Shown here piece after piece: positions 14,930 to 22,915 of a stretch of DNA of 44,424 nucleotides. The stretch's first letter is position 1. Every line of letters starts with the position of its first letter. Source of the stretch: an uncultured Oscillospiraceae bacterium (GTDB lineage: Bacteria > Bacillota > Clostridia > Oscillospirales > Oscillospiraceae); assembly GCA_949494735.1 (NCBI GenBank), contig CATABD010000013.1, forward strand, positions 1-44,424, in the 5' to 3' direction. The notes beneath the pieces are model-generated. The model did not search any database. It was not told the DNA's origin and worked only from the letters and a program-made list of their open reading frames with translations. The translations under genes were made by a program, and so were the position numbers.

Positions 14930-16126
14930 TCAAAGCAGCCGGCGGTAGATCCCCTCCAGCTCCCCGGCGTCCATGAGCACGGGGACGGGGTACAGGGGGT
15001 TGGCCTCCCGGTCGGCATGGCGGGCCAGGTCGGGGATGTCCTCCTGCCTCAGCTCCGGGATGGTATCCCCGATGCCGCACCGGGCCTTGAGGCCGTCCAG
15101 GCCGTCCAGGAAGGCCAGCGCCGCCGTCCGGCTGTCCAAGCCCGGCCCGGCCAGCCCCGCCGCCTGGGCCAGCCGGGCCAGCCGCGGGTAGACAGCCGGG
15201 CCGTAGGCGCGCAGCACCACCGGGAGGATGACGGCGTTGGCATAGCCGTGGGCCACGTTATACGCCCCGCCCAGGGAGTGGGCCACGGCGTGGACATAGC
15301 CCACATAGGACTTGGTGAAGGCGCACCCCGCCCGGAAGGAGGCGGTGAGCAGGGCCCGCCGGGCCCCCAGGTCGGAGCCGTTTTGATATGCCCGCTCCAG
15401 GTTGGCAAAGATCAGCCCCACCGCCGCCAGGGCGTCCTCCCTGGTGTCCGGGGTGGTGGAACGGCCGACGAACGCCTCCACCGCGTGGGTGAGGGCGTCC
15501 ATACCCGTGGAGGCGGTGAGATGGGGAGGCAGGGAGAGGGTCATCTCCGGGTCCAGCACGGCGTAGTCGGGGATGAGGGGGAAATCGCTGACGGCGTACT
15601 TGTCCCGGGTTTTGGCGTCGGTGATGACGGCGGCGATGGTGGTCTCGCTCCCCGTCCCGGCGGTGGTGGGGACGGCGGCCAGCGGGGGCAGCGGGCGGCG
15701 CACCTTCAGCACGCCCCCCAGCTTGGACAGCGGCTTGTGGGGCAGCGCCGCCCGCACCCCCACCGCCTTGGCGCAGTCCAGGCTGGAGCCGCCGCCGATG
15801 CCGATGATGCCCTGGCACGTTTCGCGGAGGTAGAGCTCCAGGGCCTCCTCCACCGTGTCGGTGGTGGGGTTGGGGACGGTCCTATCATAGAGCGTCCAGC
15901 CTATGCCCTCCTGCGCCAACGCGTCCAGCAGCCGCCGGGTACCCGGCATTCCGGCCACGCTGGGGCTGGTGACCACCAGCACGCGCCCGCAGCCCCGCCG
16001 GGCCAGCTTGGCGGGCAGTCCAGCCACGTCGGCCAGCTGCTCCGGCCTGCGGTAGGGCAGCAGGGGGATGGCCAGCCGGAAGGCCCCCTGGAACGCCCGG
16101 CACCAGCACCGCCTGAATATGTTCAT
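14930..16126 (-). CDS. Iron-containing alcohol dehydrogenase
   Basis: It encodes a 398-residue member of the group III Fe-ADH family (NAD(P)H-dependent reduction of aldehydes or ketones in fermentation). The nucleotide-binding region has GIGGGSSLDCAKAVG, and the second signature is AAVPTTAGTGSETT. The metal site is built from Asp and three His in STGMDALTHAVEAFV, VHAVAHSLGG and AHGYANAVILP. The first 30 residues (FRRCWCRAFQGAFRLAIPLLPYRRPEQL) are more basic and Cys/Phe-rich than usual. The ATG at 16126 is preceded by GGGAGGCGG; the frame is open 39 bases further, but the promoter at 16154-16182 excludes that. The substrate cannot be assigned. Confidence 0.92.
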   Translation of the reverse strand: MNIFRRCWCRAFQGAFRLAIPLLPYRRPEQLADVAGLPAKLARRGCGRVLVVTSPSVAGMPGTRRLLDALAQEGIGWTLYDRTVPNPTTDTVEEALELYLRETCQGIIGIGGGSSLDCAKAVGVRAALPHKPLSKLGGVLKVRRPLPPLAAVPTTAGTGSETTIAAVITDAKTRDKYAVSDFPLIPDYAVLDPEMTLSLPPHLTASTGMDALTHAVEAFVGRSTTPDTREDALAAVGLIFANLERAYQNGSDLGARRALLTASFRAGCAFTKSYVGYVHAVAHSLGGAYNVAHGYANAVILPVVLRAYGPAVYPRLARLAQAAGLAGPGLDSRTAALAFLDGLDGLKARCGIGDTIPELRQEDIPDLARHADREANPLYPVPVLMDAGELEGIYRRLL

Positions 16127-16153
16127 GTCTCCGCCTCCCTTGCGTTTTGGTAC

Positions 16154-16182
16154 AGTATATCCCATTCCGCCCCCCTGCGCAA
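16154..16182 (-). promoter_or_regulatory. Promoter of the alcohol dehydrogenase gene
   Basis: On the minus strand a -35 TTGCGC (16177-16182) and -10 TATACT (16154-16159) are 17 bases apart, 28 bases before the start codon. Confidence 0.75.
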
Positions 16183-16212
16183 GGCGGAGGAGGGAAAAAA
16201 GCGCTTCCCCCG

Positions 16213-16241
16213 TTGCCTCTTGGGGAGAAGGGTGTTATAAT
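16213..16241 (+). promoter_or_regulatory. Promoter of the MalY/PatB gene
   Basis: A -35 TTGCCT and a perfect -10 TATAAT lie 17 bases apart. The promoter is divergent from that of the alcohol dehydrogenase gene. Confidence 0.8.
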
Positions 16242-16242
16242 G

Positions 16243-16298
16243 TGTCATACTTGCACCCTCCCTCTCCGTGTGGGGAGGCGGGAGCTGCCACTATGACA
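16243..16298 (+). promoter_or_regulatory. Hairpin in the MalY/PatB 5' leader
   Basis: TGTCATA (16243-16249) and TATGACA (16292-16298) are perfect inverted repeats. They enclose a GC-rich inner hairpin (CCTCCC with GGAGG). They lie at the start of the predicted transcript, just before the ribosome binding site. The structure could be a small RNA switch or a protein operator; it fits no riboswitch class I can name. Confidence 0.4.
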
Positions 16299-16319
16299 TA
16301 AGATAAAAGGAGCCGCGCT

Positions 16320-17501
16320 ATGGAAAGCCAGTTTGACCGGCCCGTCCCCGCCCGGGTGGGCGTGGAGGCGGAGAAGTGGGATCTGATGAAGCCGGGCCTC
16401 AGCCCCGATATTGTGCCGCTGTCGGTGGCGGACATGGAGTTTGCCTCCCCTCCCGCCATTATCAAAGCGCTGGAGGACACCGCCCGCTCCGGCCTGTGGG
16501 GGTACACCGGCTGGGGTGAGCGCTATTTCAGCGCCCTGCGCGGCTGGATGGCGTCCCGCCACGGCTGGGACATCCGGCGGGAGTGGGTTGTCCGGGTGAA
16601 CGGGGTGGTGCAGGGGCTGAACGCCGCCGTCCGGGCGCTGACCAGGCCGGGGGACGGCATCGTCATCCAGCCCCCGGTGTACCCGCCCTTTTTCCGGGCG
16701 GTGCGGGACAACGGCCGCACCCTGGTGGAGAGCCCCCTCAAGCTGGAAAACGGCCGCTACGAGATGGACTTCGACGACCTGGCGGAAAAGCTGGCCCGGC
16801 CGGAGGTGGCCGCGCTCATCCTGTGCTCCCCCCACAACCCGGTGGGCCGGGTGTGGAGCGAAGCGGAGCTGCGCCGGCTGGGGGAGCTGTGCCTGCAAAA
16901 CCATGTGCTGGTCATCAGCGACGAGATCCACTGCGACCTCATCCAGCCCCCCTTCCGCCACATCCCCTTCCCTTCCCTGGGCGAGGCCTTTGCCCAAAAC
17001 TCCGTGGTGGGCTCCGCGTGCAGCAAGACCTTCTCCCTGGCGGGGCTGTGCTGCGCCAACATGCTGGTCCCCGACCCCGAGAAAAAAGCGGCGCTGGAGC
17101 GGGAGGTGGGGAGATCCGGCTGCGGCACCTACAGCATTTTCGGCGTCCGGGCGCTGGAGGCGGGCTATGAGCAGTGCGGCCCCTGGCTGGACGAGCTCAT
17201 CGCCTATGTGGGGGACAATTACCGCTGCCTCCGGGACTTTATGCAGGCCCGCTTCCCCACCGCCTTTGTGGCCCCCATGGAGGGCACCTATCTGGCCTGG
17301 GTGGATTTGAGCTGCCTGGGAATGGGCGCGGAAGAGCGGGCCCGCTTTTTGGAGGACGAGGCCCAGCTGTACCTCAGCCACGGCGCCCCCTTCGGCGCGC
17401 CCGGCTTTGAGCGCTTCAACCTGGCCTGTCCCCGCTCCGTGCTGTCCGCCGCCCTGGACCGGCTGCTGTCCGCCGCCCAAAGGCGGGGGCTGGCCCGCTG
17501 A
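16320..17501 (+). CDS. MalY/PatB-family C-S lyase (cystathionine beta-lyase)
   Basis: It encodes a 393-residue fold-type I PLP enzyme of the MalY/PatB group, which releases thiol, ammonia and pyruvate from cystathionine, cysteine and related S-conjugates. Typical blocks are VPLSVADMEFASPPAI, GYTGWG, the substrate region QPPVYPPFF, CSPHNPVGRVW and SDEIHCDL. The PLP lysine is Lys236 in ACSKTFSLAGL. The ATG has AAAGGAG 9 bases upstream. It is monocistronic as far as can be seen, and the next gene has no independent clear promoter. The role is most likely methionine biosynthesis or cysteine breakdown; aminotransferase activity is a less likely alternative. Confidence 0.92.
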   Translation: MESQFDRPVPARVGVEAEKWDLMKPGLSPDIVPLSVADMEFASPPAIIKALEDTARSGLWGYTGWGERYFSALRGWMASRHGWDIRREWVVRVNGVVQGLNAAVRALTRPGDGIVIQPPVYPPFFRAVRDNGRTLVESPLKLENGRYEMDFDDLAEKLARPEVAALILCSPHNPVGRVWSEAELRRLGELCLQNHVLVISDEIHCDLIQPPFRHIPFPSLGEAFAQNSVVGSACSKTFSLAGLCCANMLVPDPEKKAALEREVGRSGCGTYSIFGVRALEAGYEQCGPWLDELIAYVGDNYRCLRDFMQARFPTAFVAPMEGTYLAWVDLSCLGMGAEERARFLEDEAQLYLSHGAPFGAPGFERFNLACPRSVLSAALDRLLSAAQRRGLAR

Positions 17502-17538
17502 ACTACCCTATATAGATCATGAAACGAGTTGATTTGAC

Positions 17539-18909
17539 TTGACCATCATTATCGCGGGCGCCGGAAAGGTGGGCGCCACCCTGGCCGAGCATCTGGCCGG
17601 CGAGGGGCACAGCGTCACCATTGTGGACGTGTCCGGCGACACCCTGGACCGCCTGTCCAACCAGCTGGACGTGATGTGCCTGAAGGGCAACTGCGTGTCC
17701 CGGGAGGCGCTGCTGGAGGCGGGGTGCAAGGAGACCGACGTGCTCATCGCCGCCACCGGCTCAGACGAGATCAACCTGCTGTGCTGCCACATCGCCCACC
17801 GCCTGGGGGTGCCTTACACGGTGGCCCGCGTGCGGGGCACGGAATACGTCAGCGACCTGGACACCCTGAAAAGCGACTTCGGCATCACCATGCTCATAAA
17901 CCCCGAGCTCACCGCCGCGGTGGAGATCTCCCGGCTGCTGCGCTTCCCCTCCGCGGCCAACATCGACTCCTTTGCACGGGGGCGGGTGGAGCTGGTGTCC
18001 TTCACCGTACAGGAGGGGGACTTCCTGGCGGGGCGCACCCTGGCCTCCCTGTCCTCCAAAATCCAGGGCCTGCCCATGCTGCTGTGCGCCGTGGAGCGGG
18101 GGGACGAGGTGTTCATCCCCAACGGCGCGTCCCTCATCCGCGCCGGGGACCGGGTGTCCATTGCGGGCACGCCCAGCGGCATCAACCAGTTCTTCAAGCT
18201 GCTGGGCCGCCAGACCCACCGTATCCGGGATGTGTTTATCATCGGCGGCGGGCGCATCGCCTTCTACCTGCTGGTCCAGCTGGAGCGGCTGGGCATGAGC
18301 TGCAAGGTGGTGGAAAAGGGCGAGGAACGGTGCCGGGAGCTGGCGGAGGAATTCCCCCACTCCCTGGTCATCCACGGGGACGGCACCGACCCGGAGCTGC
18401 TCACCGAGGAGCGCATGGCGTCCAGCGACGCCTTTGTGGCCCTTACAGACCGGGATGAGGACAACCTCATCATCTCCCTCTACGCCCACCAGGCTGGGGT
18501 GCCCAAGGTGGTGGCCAAGTCCAGCCGCCAGAACTACACCGCCATCGCCCGGTCCGCCGGGGTGGAGTCGGTGGTGTCCCCCAAGCTGGCCACGGCGGGG
18601 CTCATTCTCCGGTTTATCCGGGGCCTCCAAAACTCCAAGGGCACGGTGATGAACGCCTTGTACCGCATCGCCGGGGGGAAGGCGGAGGCCATGGAGTTCA
18701 TCGTGTCTTCCGCCACCCGGAATTTGGGGGTGCCGCTGAAGGAGCTGCGGCTGCGCAAGGGCATCTTGATTGCCGTCATTGTCCGGGGGAACCACGTCAT
18801 CATCCCGGAGGGCTCCACCTGTCTGGAGCAGGGGGACGACGTGATTGTCATCGCCCGGGACAGCGGCATTCTGGATCTGAACGACATCTACGAGGGTGGC
18901 GGCGTATGA
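17539..18909 (+). CDS. trkA: Trk potassium uptake regulator TrkA
   Basis: It encodes a 456-residue cytosolic gating subunit of the Trk potassium channel. It contains two complete RCK modules. The first begins with the NAD-binding TIIIAGAGKVGATLAEHL at the N-terminus and has its TrkA-C domain near residues 140-220. The second begins at about residue 230 (RDVFIIGGGRIAFYLL) and ends with a second TrkA-C domain (KELRLRKGILIAVIVRGNHVIIPEG). The start is a TTG at 17539; no ATG or GTG fits and only a weak GAG is seen 9 bases upstream. The stop overlaps the trkH start by ATGA. Weak initiation may set the TrkA:TrkH ratio. Confidence 0.93.
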   Translation: MTIIIAGAGKVGATLAEHLAGEGHSVTIVDVSGDTLDRLSNQLDVMCLKGNCVSREALLEAGCKETDVLIAATGSDEINLLCCHIAHRLGVPYTVARVRGTEYVSDLDTLKSDFGITMLINPELTAAVEISRLLRFPSAANIDSFARGRVELVSFTVQEGDFLAGRTLASLSSKIQGLPMLLCAVERGDEVFIPNGASLIRAGDRVSIAGTPSGINQFFKLLGRQTHRIRDVFIIGGGRIAFYLLVQLERLGMSCKVVEKGEERCRELAEEFPHSLVIHGDGTDPELLTEERMASSDAFVALTDRDEDNLIISLYAHQAGVPKVVAKSSRQNYTAIARSAGVESVVSPKLATAGLILRFIRGLQNSKGTVMNALYRIAGGKAEAMEFIVSSATRNLGVPLKELRLRKGILIAVIVRGNHVIIPEGSTCLEQGDDVIVIARDSGILDLNDIYEGGGV

Positions 18910-20345
18910 ATTTCAAATTGGTGCTGCGCATCACCGGCCTCACCCTGATCATTGAGGCGGCGGCCATGCTGCTGCCCATGGGGGTGGCCCTGCTCTATGG
19001 GGAAAGCCCCATTCCGTTTTTGAGCGCCATCCTCATCATCCTGGCGGCGGCGGCCGTACCGGTGTTCCTGTTCAAGCCCAAGCCGGACTTTTTCGCCCGG
19101 GAGGGCTTCTTCACCGTGGGCCTGATCTGGGTGCTGTTCGGGGTGTTCGGGGCGCTGCCCTTCTGGTTCTCCGGCCGGTTCGGGCCGTTTATCGACTGCT
19201 TTTTCGAGACCATTTCCGGCTTCACCACCACCGGGGCCACCATCCTCACCGCCATTGAGGGGCTGCCCATGGGGCTGCTGTTCTGGCGGTCCTTTACCCA
19301 CTGGCTGGGGGGGATGGGGGTGCTCATCCTCACCGCCGCCCTGCTGCCCTTCCTGGGGATCAGCTCCAACTTCCTCATCCGGGCGGAGAGTCCCGGCCCC
19401 GTGAAGAGCAAGCTGGTGCCCCGGGCTTCCCAGTCGTCCAAGATTTTGTACGCCATCTATCTGGCGCTCACCGCACTGGAGGCGCTGCTGCTGCGCCTGG
19501 CGGGGATGAACTGGTACGACGCCGTCACCCACGCCATGTCCACGGCGGGCACAGGCGGCTTCTCCGACCGGAACGCCTCGGTGGGGGCGTTTGGCAGCCC
19601 CGCCATTGAAATCATTATCACGGCGTTCATGCTGCTGTTTTCCATCAACTTTTCCGTCTACTTCCTCGCCCTCACCGGCAAGCTCCGGCAGGCGCTGAAG
19701 AGCGATGAGCTGCGGTTTTTCTTTGTCATGGTGGCCGTGTCCACCCTCGCCATCGCCTGGAATATCCGGGATGTGTACGAGACGGTGGGGGATTGTCTCC
19801 GCTACGCCGCCTTCCAGGTGTCGTCCATCGTGTCCACCACCGGGTTCTCCTCCGACAACTACGACCTGTGGCCCGAGTTCTCCAAAATGCTGCTGGTGGT
19901 GCTCACCTTTATTGGGGCCTGCGGCGGCTCCACCGGCGGGGGCATCAAATGCGGGCGGATCTTGATTTTGATCCGCTCCGCAGCCCGGGAGGTCCGCTCC
20001 ATCGTCCATCCCCGCGCGGTGTCGGTGGTCCGGCTGGACGGGGAAGCGGTGAGCGAGGGCGCCGTACGCACCGCCCAGTGCTATTTCATCGCCAACCTGT
20101 TCCTGGTCTTCGGAATGGCAATTGTGGTGGGGCTGGACAACTTCTCCTTCGGCACCACGCTGACGGCGGTAATTACCTGCATCAGCAATGTGGGGCCCGG
20201 CCTGGAGCTGGTGGGGCCCGCGGGAAATTTCGCGGACTTCTCGGTGCTGAGCAAGCTGGTGCTGTCCTTTGCCATGATTCTGGGGCGGCTGGAGATGTTC
20301 CCGATCCTGGTGCTGTTCAGCGGCAGCGCGTGGAAGCGGTCGTGA
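18906..20345 (+). CDS. trkH: Trk potassium uptake channel TrkH
   Basis: It encodes a 479-residue membrane channel subunit that, with TrkA, imports potassium. Four pore repeats can be seen through their selectivity-filter loops: SGFTTTGATI, STAGTGGFSD, SSIVSTTGFSSDN and TCISNVGPGLE. They alternate with long helices. The GGSTGGGIKCGRI loop after the third pore is the family's gating segment. The ATG at 18906 overlaps the trkA stop, so the pair is coupled. A strong terminator follows. Length and motif order fit a full TrkH/KtrB-type protein. Confidence 0.95.
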   Translation: MNFKLVLRITGLTLIIEAAAMLLPMGVALLYGESPIPFLSAILIILAAAAVPVFLFKPKPDFFAREGFFTVGLIWVLFGVFGALPFWFSGRFGPFIDCFFETISGFTTTGATILTAIEGLPMGLLFWRSFTHWLGGMGVLILTAALLPFLGISSNFLIRAESPGPVKSKLVPRASQSSKILYAIYLALTALEALLLRLAGMNWYDAVTHAMSTAGTGGFSDRNASVGAFGSPAIEIIITAFMLLFSINFSVYFLALTGKLRQALKSDELRFFFVMVAVSTLAIAWNIRDVYETVGDCLRYAAFQVSSIVSTTGFSSDNYDLWPEFSKMLLVVLTFIGACGGSTGGGIKCGRILILIRSAAREVRSIVHPRAVSVVRLDGEAVSEGAVRTAQCYFIANLFLVFGMAIVVGLDNFSFGTTLTAVITCISNVGPGLELVGPAGNFADFSVLSKLVLSFAMILGRLEMFPILVLFSGSAWKRS

Positions 20346-20369
20346 GCGGCGGGCACAGGCGCCTTTTTC

Positions 20370-20409
20370 CTTGGCCGGCTGACGGACGGGCAGCCGGCCA
20401 AGTTTTTTT
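20370..20409 (+). terminator. Intrinsic terminator after trkH
   Basis: A 12-bp stem CTTGGCCGGCTG/CAGCCGGCCAAG with a 9-base loop is followed by seven T. Confidence 0.92.
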
Positions 20410-20430
20410 GCTTAGAAACGAAAAAAAGTG

Positions 20431-20459
20431 TTGACAAATGCCGCCCTATCTGTTATCAT
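20431..20459 (+). promoter_or_regulatory. Strong promoter for tRNA-Ala
   Basis: A consensus -35 TTGACA and -10 TATCAT are 17 bases apart, a strong stable-RNA-like promoter. Confidence 0.85.
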
Positions 20460-20465
20460 TCTCCT

Positions 20466-20575
20466 TGCGTTAGGCAAGAGCGGCACAAATATGGGGCGTA
20501 GCTTCGTTGGGAATCCAGCCCCAATCGCGCATTTCAGGGATTGCTCAAATTGAATAAATGCTCTTTTCCGCATCT
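20466..20575 (+). other. Long structured leader before tRNA-Ala
   Basis: About 110 bases separate the promoter from the tRNA, far more than a typical tRNA leader. TGGGGC and GCCCCA (about 20493-20525) form a stem with a nested TGG/CCA hairpin. AAGAGC near 20476 could pair with GCTCTT just upstream of the tRNA. No ribosome binding site or ORF of note is seen. It may be a removed 5' leader or a small RNA co-transcribed with the tRNA. Confidence 0.4.
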
Positions 20576-20651
<76 letters not shown>

Positions 20652-20672
20652 TATCAGGGAAAGGGCTTTATT

Positions 20673-20704
20673 ACCCGCCGCTTTTTTGCGGCGGGTGTTT
20701 TTTT
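20673..20704 (+). terminator. Intrinsic terminator after tRNA-Ala
   Basis: A stem ACCCGCCGC/GCGGCGGGT with a six-T loop is followed by G and seven T. Confidence 0.93.
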
Positions 20705-20710
20705 ACCGCC

Positions 20711-20739
20711 TTGCCTTTTCCCCTGGTTTCTGCTACAAT
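20711..20739 (+). promoter_or_regulatory. Promoter of the pseudouridine synthase operon
   Basis: A -35 TTGCCT and -10 TACAAT with a 17-base spacer lie between the tRNA terminator and the ribosome binding site. Confidence 0.75.
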
Positions 20740-20776
20740 GCCCGGGAATCTGAATTCCCCGGAGGAGGCGCGCGCC

Positions 20777-21739
20777 ATGAAGGAATTTACCATCGGCCCC
20801 AACGATGCGGGCCAGCGGCTGGACCGCTGGCTGGCCAAGGCCGTCCCCCTCCTCCCCGCCGCCCTGGCCCAAAAGTACATCCGGCTCAAGCGGGTGAAGG
20901 TAAACGGCAGGGGCTCCAAGCGGGACGCCCGGCTGGAGCAGGGGGATGTCCTCCAGCTGTACGTCAACGATGAATTTTTTGAAACCCCCACCCCCGACAA
21001 CGCCTTTTTGCGGGTGGAACGGCCCCAGCTGGACATTCTGTACGAGGACGGGCACCTGCTGCTGCTCAACAAGCGTCCCGGCATGGTGGTCCATCCCGAC
21101 GGCAGGGAACAGATCAATACCCTCATCACCCACATCCAGGCCTACCTGTACCAGAAACGGGAGTGGTCCCCCCGGTGGGAAAGCTCCTTCGCCCCCGCCC
21201 TGTGCAACCGCATCGACCGCAATACCGGGGGCATTGTCATCGCCGCCAAAACCGCCGAGGCCCTGCGGGTGATGAACCAGAAAATCCGGGACCGGGAGCT
21301 GCAAAAGCTGTACCTGTGCGTTATACACGGGGAGATGTCCCCCCGGGCAGGCCAGCTGAAGGGATATATTTTGAAAGATGAGGGCAGGGCCCAGGTACAG
21401 GTATTCGGCCACCCTGTCCCCGGCGGCAAGACGGCGGTGACGGTTTACCGCACGCTGGCAGCCCGCAGCGGGCTGTCCCTGGTGGAGTGCGACCTCATCA
21501 CCGGGCGCACCCACCAGATCCGGGCCCAGTTCGCCGCCGCGGGCCATCCCCTGCTGGGGGACGGCAAGTATGGCCGGGAGCGGGACGGCAAGCACTTTGA
21601 CCGCAGGTTCCAGGCGCTGTACTCCTATAAACTGAAATTCCAGTTCACCACGGACGCCGGGTGTTTGGAGCATTTGAACGGCCGGGAGTGGGCGGTGGAG
21701 GATGTGGATTTTGTCCGCGAATACTTTCCAGAGGGGTGA
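20777..21739 (+). CDS. RluA-family pseudouridine synthase
   Basis: It encodes a 320-residue rRNA pseudouridine synthase of the RluA/RluC/RluD group. An N-terminal S4 RNA-binding domain (RLDRWLAKAVP...YIRLKRVKVNG) covers residues 1-75. The catalytic domain follows, with LDILYEDGHLLLLNKRPGMVVHP. The active-site motif NRIDRNTGGIVIAAK carries the catalytic Asp; later come GRTHQIRAQFAAAGHPLLGD and the YSYKLKF strand. The expected target is one or more uridines in 23S rRNA. GGAGGAGG lies 8 bases before the ATG at 20777. The upstream open frame runs into the tRNA and is not used. The next two genes overlap, suggesting one operon. Confidence 0.93.
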   Translation: MKEFTIGPNDAGQRLDRWLAKAVPLLPAALAQKYIRLKRVKVNGRGSKRDARLEQGDVLQLYVNDEFFETPTPDNAFLRVERPQLDILYEDGHLLLLNKRPGMVVHPDGREQINTLITHIQAYLYQKREWSPRWESSFAPALCNRIDRNTGGIVIAAKTAEALRVMNQKIRDRELQKLYLCVIHGEMSPRAGQLKGYILKDEGRAQVQVFGHPVPGGKTAVTVYRTLAARSGLSLVECDLITGRTHQIRAQFAAAGHPLLGDGKYGRERDGKHFDRRFQALYSYKLKFQFTTDAGCLEHLNGREWAVEDVDFVREYFPEG

Positions 21740-21744
21740 GGGGT

Positions 21745-22218
21745 TTGGCCTGCGAAATTTTAAACATCAGGGAGCACCCCGGGCTGCGGGACAAAGCGGC
21801 GGCGTGGTTCCATGCCAAATGGGGCGTCCCCCTGGACGCTTATCGGGAGAGCATAGGGCAGTGCCTGGCGCACAGGGGTTCCGTACCCCAGTGGTATGTC
21901 GCCGTGGACGGGGAACAAATCACCGGCGGCCTCGGGGTGATTGAAAACGACTTTCACAACCGCAAGGACCTCGCCCCCAACGTGTGCGCCGTCTATGTGG
22001 AGGAGGCATACCGCTGCCGGGGGGTCGCCGGGGCGCTGCTGGAGCACGCCTGCGCGGACATGGCGGAGCTGGGGGTAGGCACCCTGTACCTGCTCACCGG
22101 CCACACGTCCTTTTATGAGCGGTACGGCTGGCGGTTTCTGTGCATGGCCCAGGGGGACGGGGACACCTGCCCTTCCCGGATGTACGTCCGCCGCTGGAGC
22201 AGGCCATGTGGAGCGTAA
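21745..22218 (+). CDS. GNAT-family N-acetyltransferase
   Basis: It encodes an acetyl-CoA-dependent acyltransferase of about 157 residues. The GNAT core is visible: WYVAVDGEQITGGLGVIEN (strands 2-4), NVCAVYVEEAYRCRGVAGALLEHACADM with the R-C-R-G-V-A acetyl-CoA loop, and GVGTLYLLTGHTSFYERYGWRFL at the C-terminus. The substrate is not predictable. The start is uncertain: TTG at 21745 has GAGGGG 8 bases upstream, while GTG at 21736 overlaps the previous stop as GTGA but has no proper site. It belongs to the pseudouridine synthase operon by spacing and overlaps the next gene by 13 bp. Confidence 0.8.
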   Translation: MACEILNIREHPGLRDKAAAWFHAKWGVPLDAYRESIGQCLAHRGSVPQWYVAVDGEQITGGLGVIENDFHNRKDLAPNVCAVYVEEAYRCRGVAGALLEHACADMAELGVGTLYLLTGHTSFYERYGWRFLCMAQGDGDTCPSRMYVRRWSRPCGA

Positions 22219-22661
22219 AATGTTACAGGTTCGGGTTCGACCCATGGGGGCTGGGGCTGTTCCTGCTCATCATGCTGCCCAACCTGGCGTGGTTCGCACT
22301 TCCCGCCCCCAACGATATCCTGCGGGCTGAATCCGCCGCGCCCCTGCTTGACGGCCTGGGGCAGTGCCTGCAAATTATCATGGTGGCGGCTCTGTGCCTG
22401 CTGGTCAATGTCTCCCGGGACAGGCCCATAAAGCGCGGCTTTGCCGCGGGCGCCGCCCTGTGCGCCACGCTGTACTTCGCCGGGTGGGCGGGCTATTACG
22501 CCGGGGCGGCAAGCGCCGGCGTGATCCTGACCCTCTGCCTCGCCCCCTGCGGGGCGTTCCTGCTCTTCTCCCTGGCACGCGGCAACGCCCCCGCCCTGCT
22601 GGCGGCGGCCGGCTTTACCCTGTGCCACCTGGGCTCCACCATCATCACCTTCATCCTGTAA
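22206..22661 (+). CDS. Small integral membrane protein, unknown function
   Basis: It encodes a 151-residue protein with four predicted membrane helices (about residues 17-34, 55-72, 80-106 and 115-150), separated by short loops. I do not recognise the family. The ATG at 22206 has GGAG 6 bases upstream and overlaps the acetyltransferase stop by 13 bp, so it is translated as the last gene of that operon. An alternative start at 22140 would lie deep inside the previous gene and is unlikely. A strong terminator follows. Codon use and GC are like the neighbours. Confidence 0.65.
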   Translation: MWSVKCYRFGFDPWGLGLFLLIMLPNLAWFALPAPNDILRAESAAPLLDGLGQCLQIIMVAALCLLVNVSRDRPIKRGFAAGAALCATLYFAGWAGYYAGAASAGVILTLCLAPCGAFLLFSLARGNAPALLAAAGFTLCHLGSTIITFIL

Positions 22662-22665
22662 AAAG

Positions 22666-22706
22666 GCCCCGGCCCAGTCCTTGAGACTGGGCCGGGGCTT
22701 TCCTCT
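22666..22706 (+). terminator. Intrinsic terminator shared with convergent copA
   Basis: A 14-bp stem GCCCCGGCCCAGTC/GACTGGGCCGGGGC with a five-base loop is followed by TTTCCTCTT. Its left side is preceded by AAAA(G), so it may also stop the copA transcript. Confidence 0.85.
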
Positions 22707-22714
22707 TCCCCCGC

Positions 22715-22915
22715 TCAGGAAATGCCGGCTACCTGATACCCGGCCCCCTCCACGGCGGCGCGGATGGCCTCGTCGGTCACATCTCCCGTGACCACGGCGG
22801 TCTTGCTGTCCAGGTCCACGGTGGCGGACACGCCGGGGATGGCGTTGAGCGCCTTGTCCACATGGGCGCGGCAGTGCTGGCACATCATGCCCTCAATAAC
22901 GACCTTCTTTTCCAT
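22715..22915 (-). other. Possible internal start producing a free CopZ-like chaperone
   Basis: Within copA, an in-frame ATG at 22915 begins MEKKVVIEGMMCQHC, a 66-residue stretch that on its own has the size and sequence of CopZ. The codons just before it contain AAAGGAGTT (minus strand, around 22925-22933), a good Shine-Dalgarno 9-11 bases from the ATG. The pattern suggests a formerly separate copZ gene fused to copA, or a gene still translated both ways. Confidence 0.45.

Noticed and set aside
16243-16298. SAM riboswitch or T-box for the MalY/PatB leader
   Set aside because: The leader is far too short and lacks the T-box sequence and the riboswitch core.
22140-22205. Longer N-terminus of the small membrane protein
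   Set aside because: It would lie within the acetyltransferase gene, and a proper GGAG site precedes the ATG at 22206.
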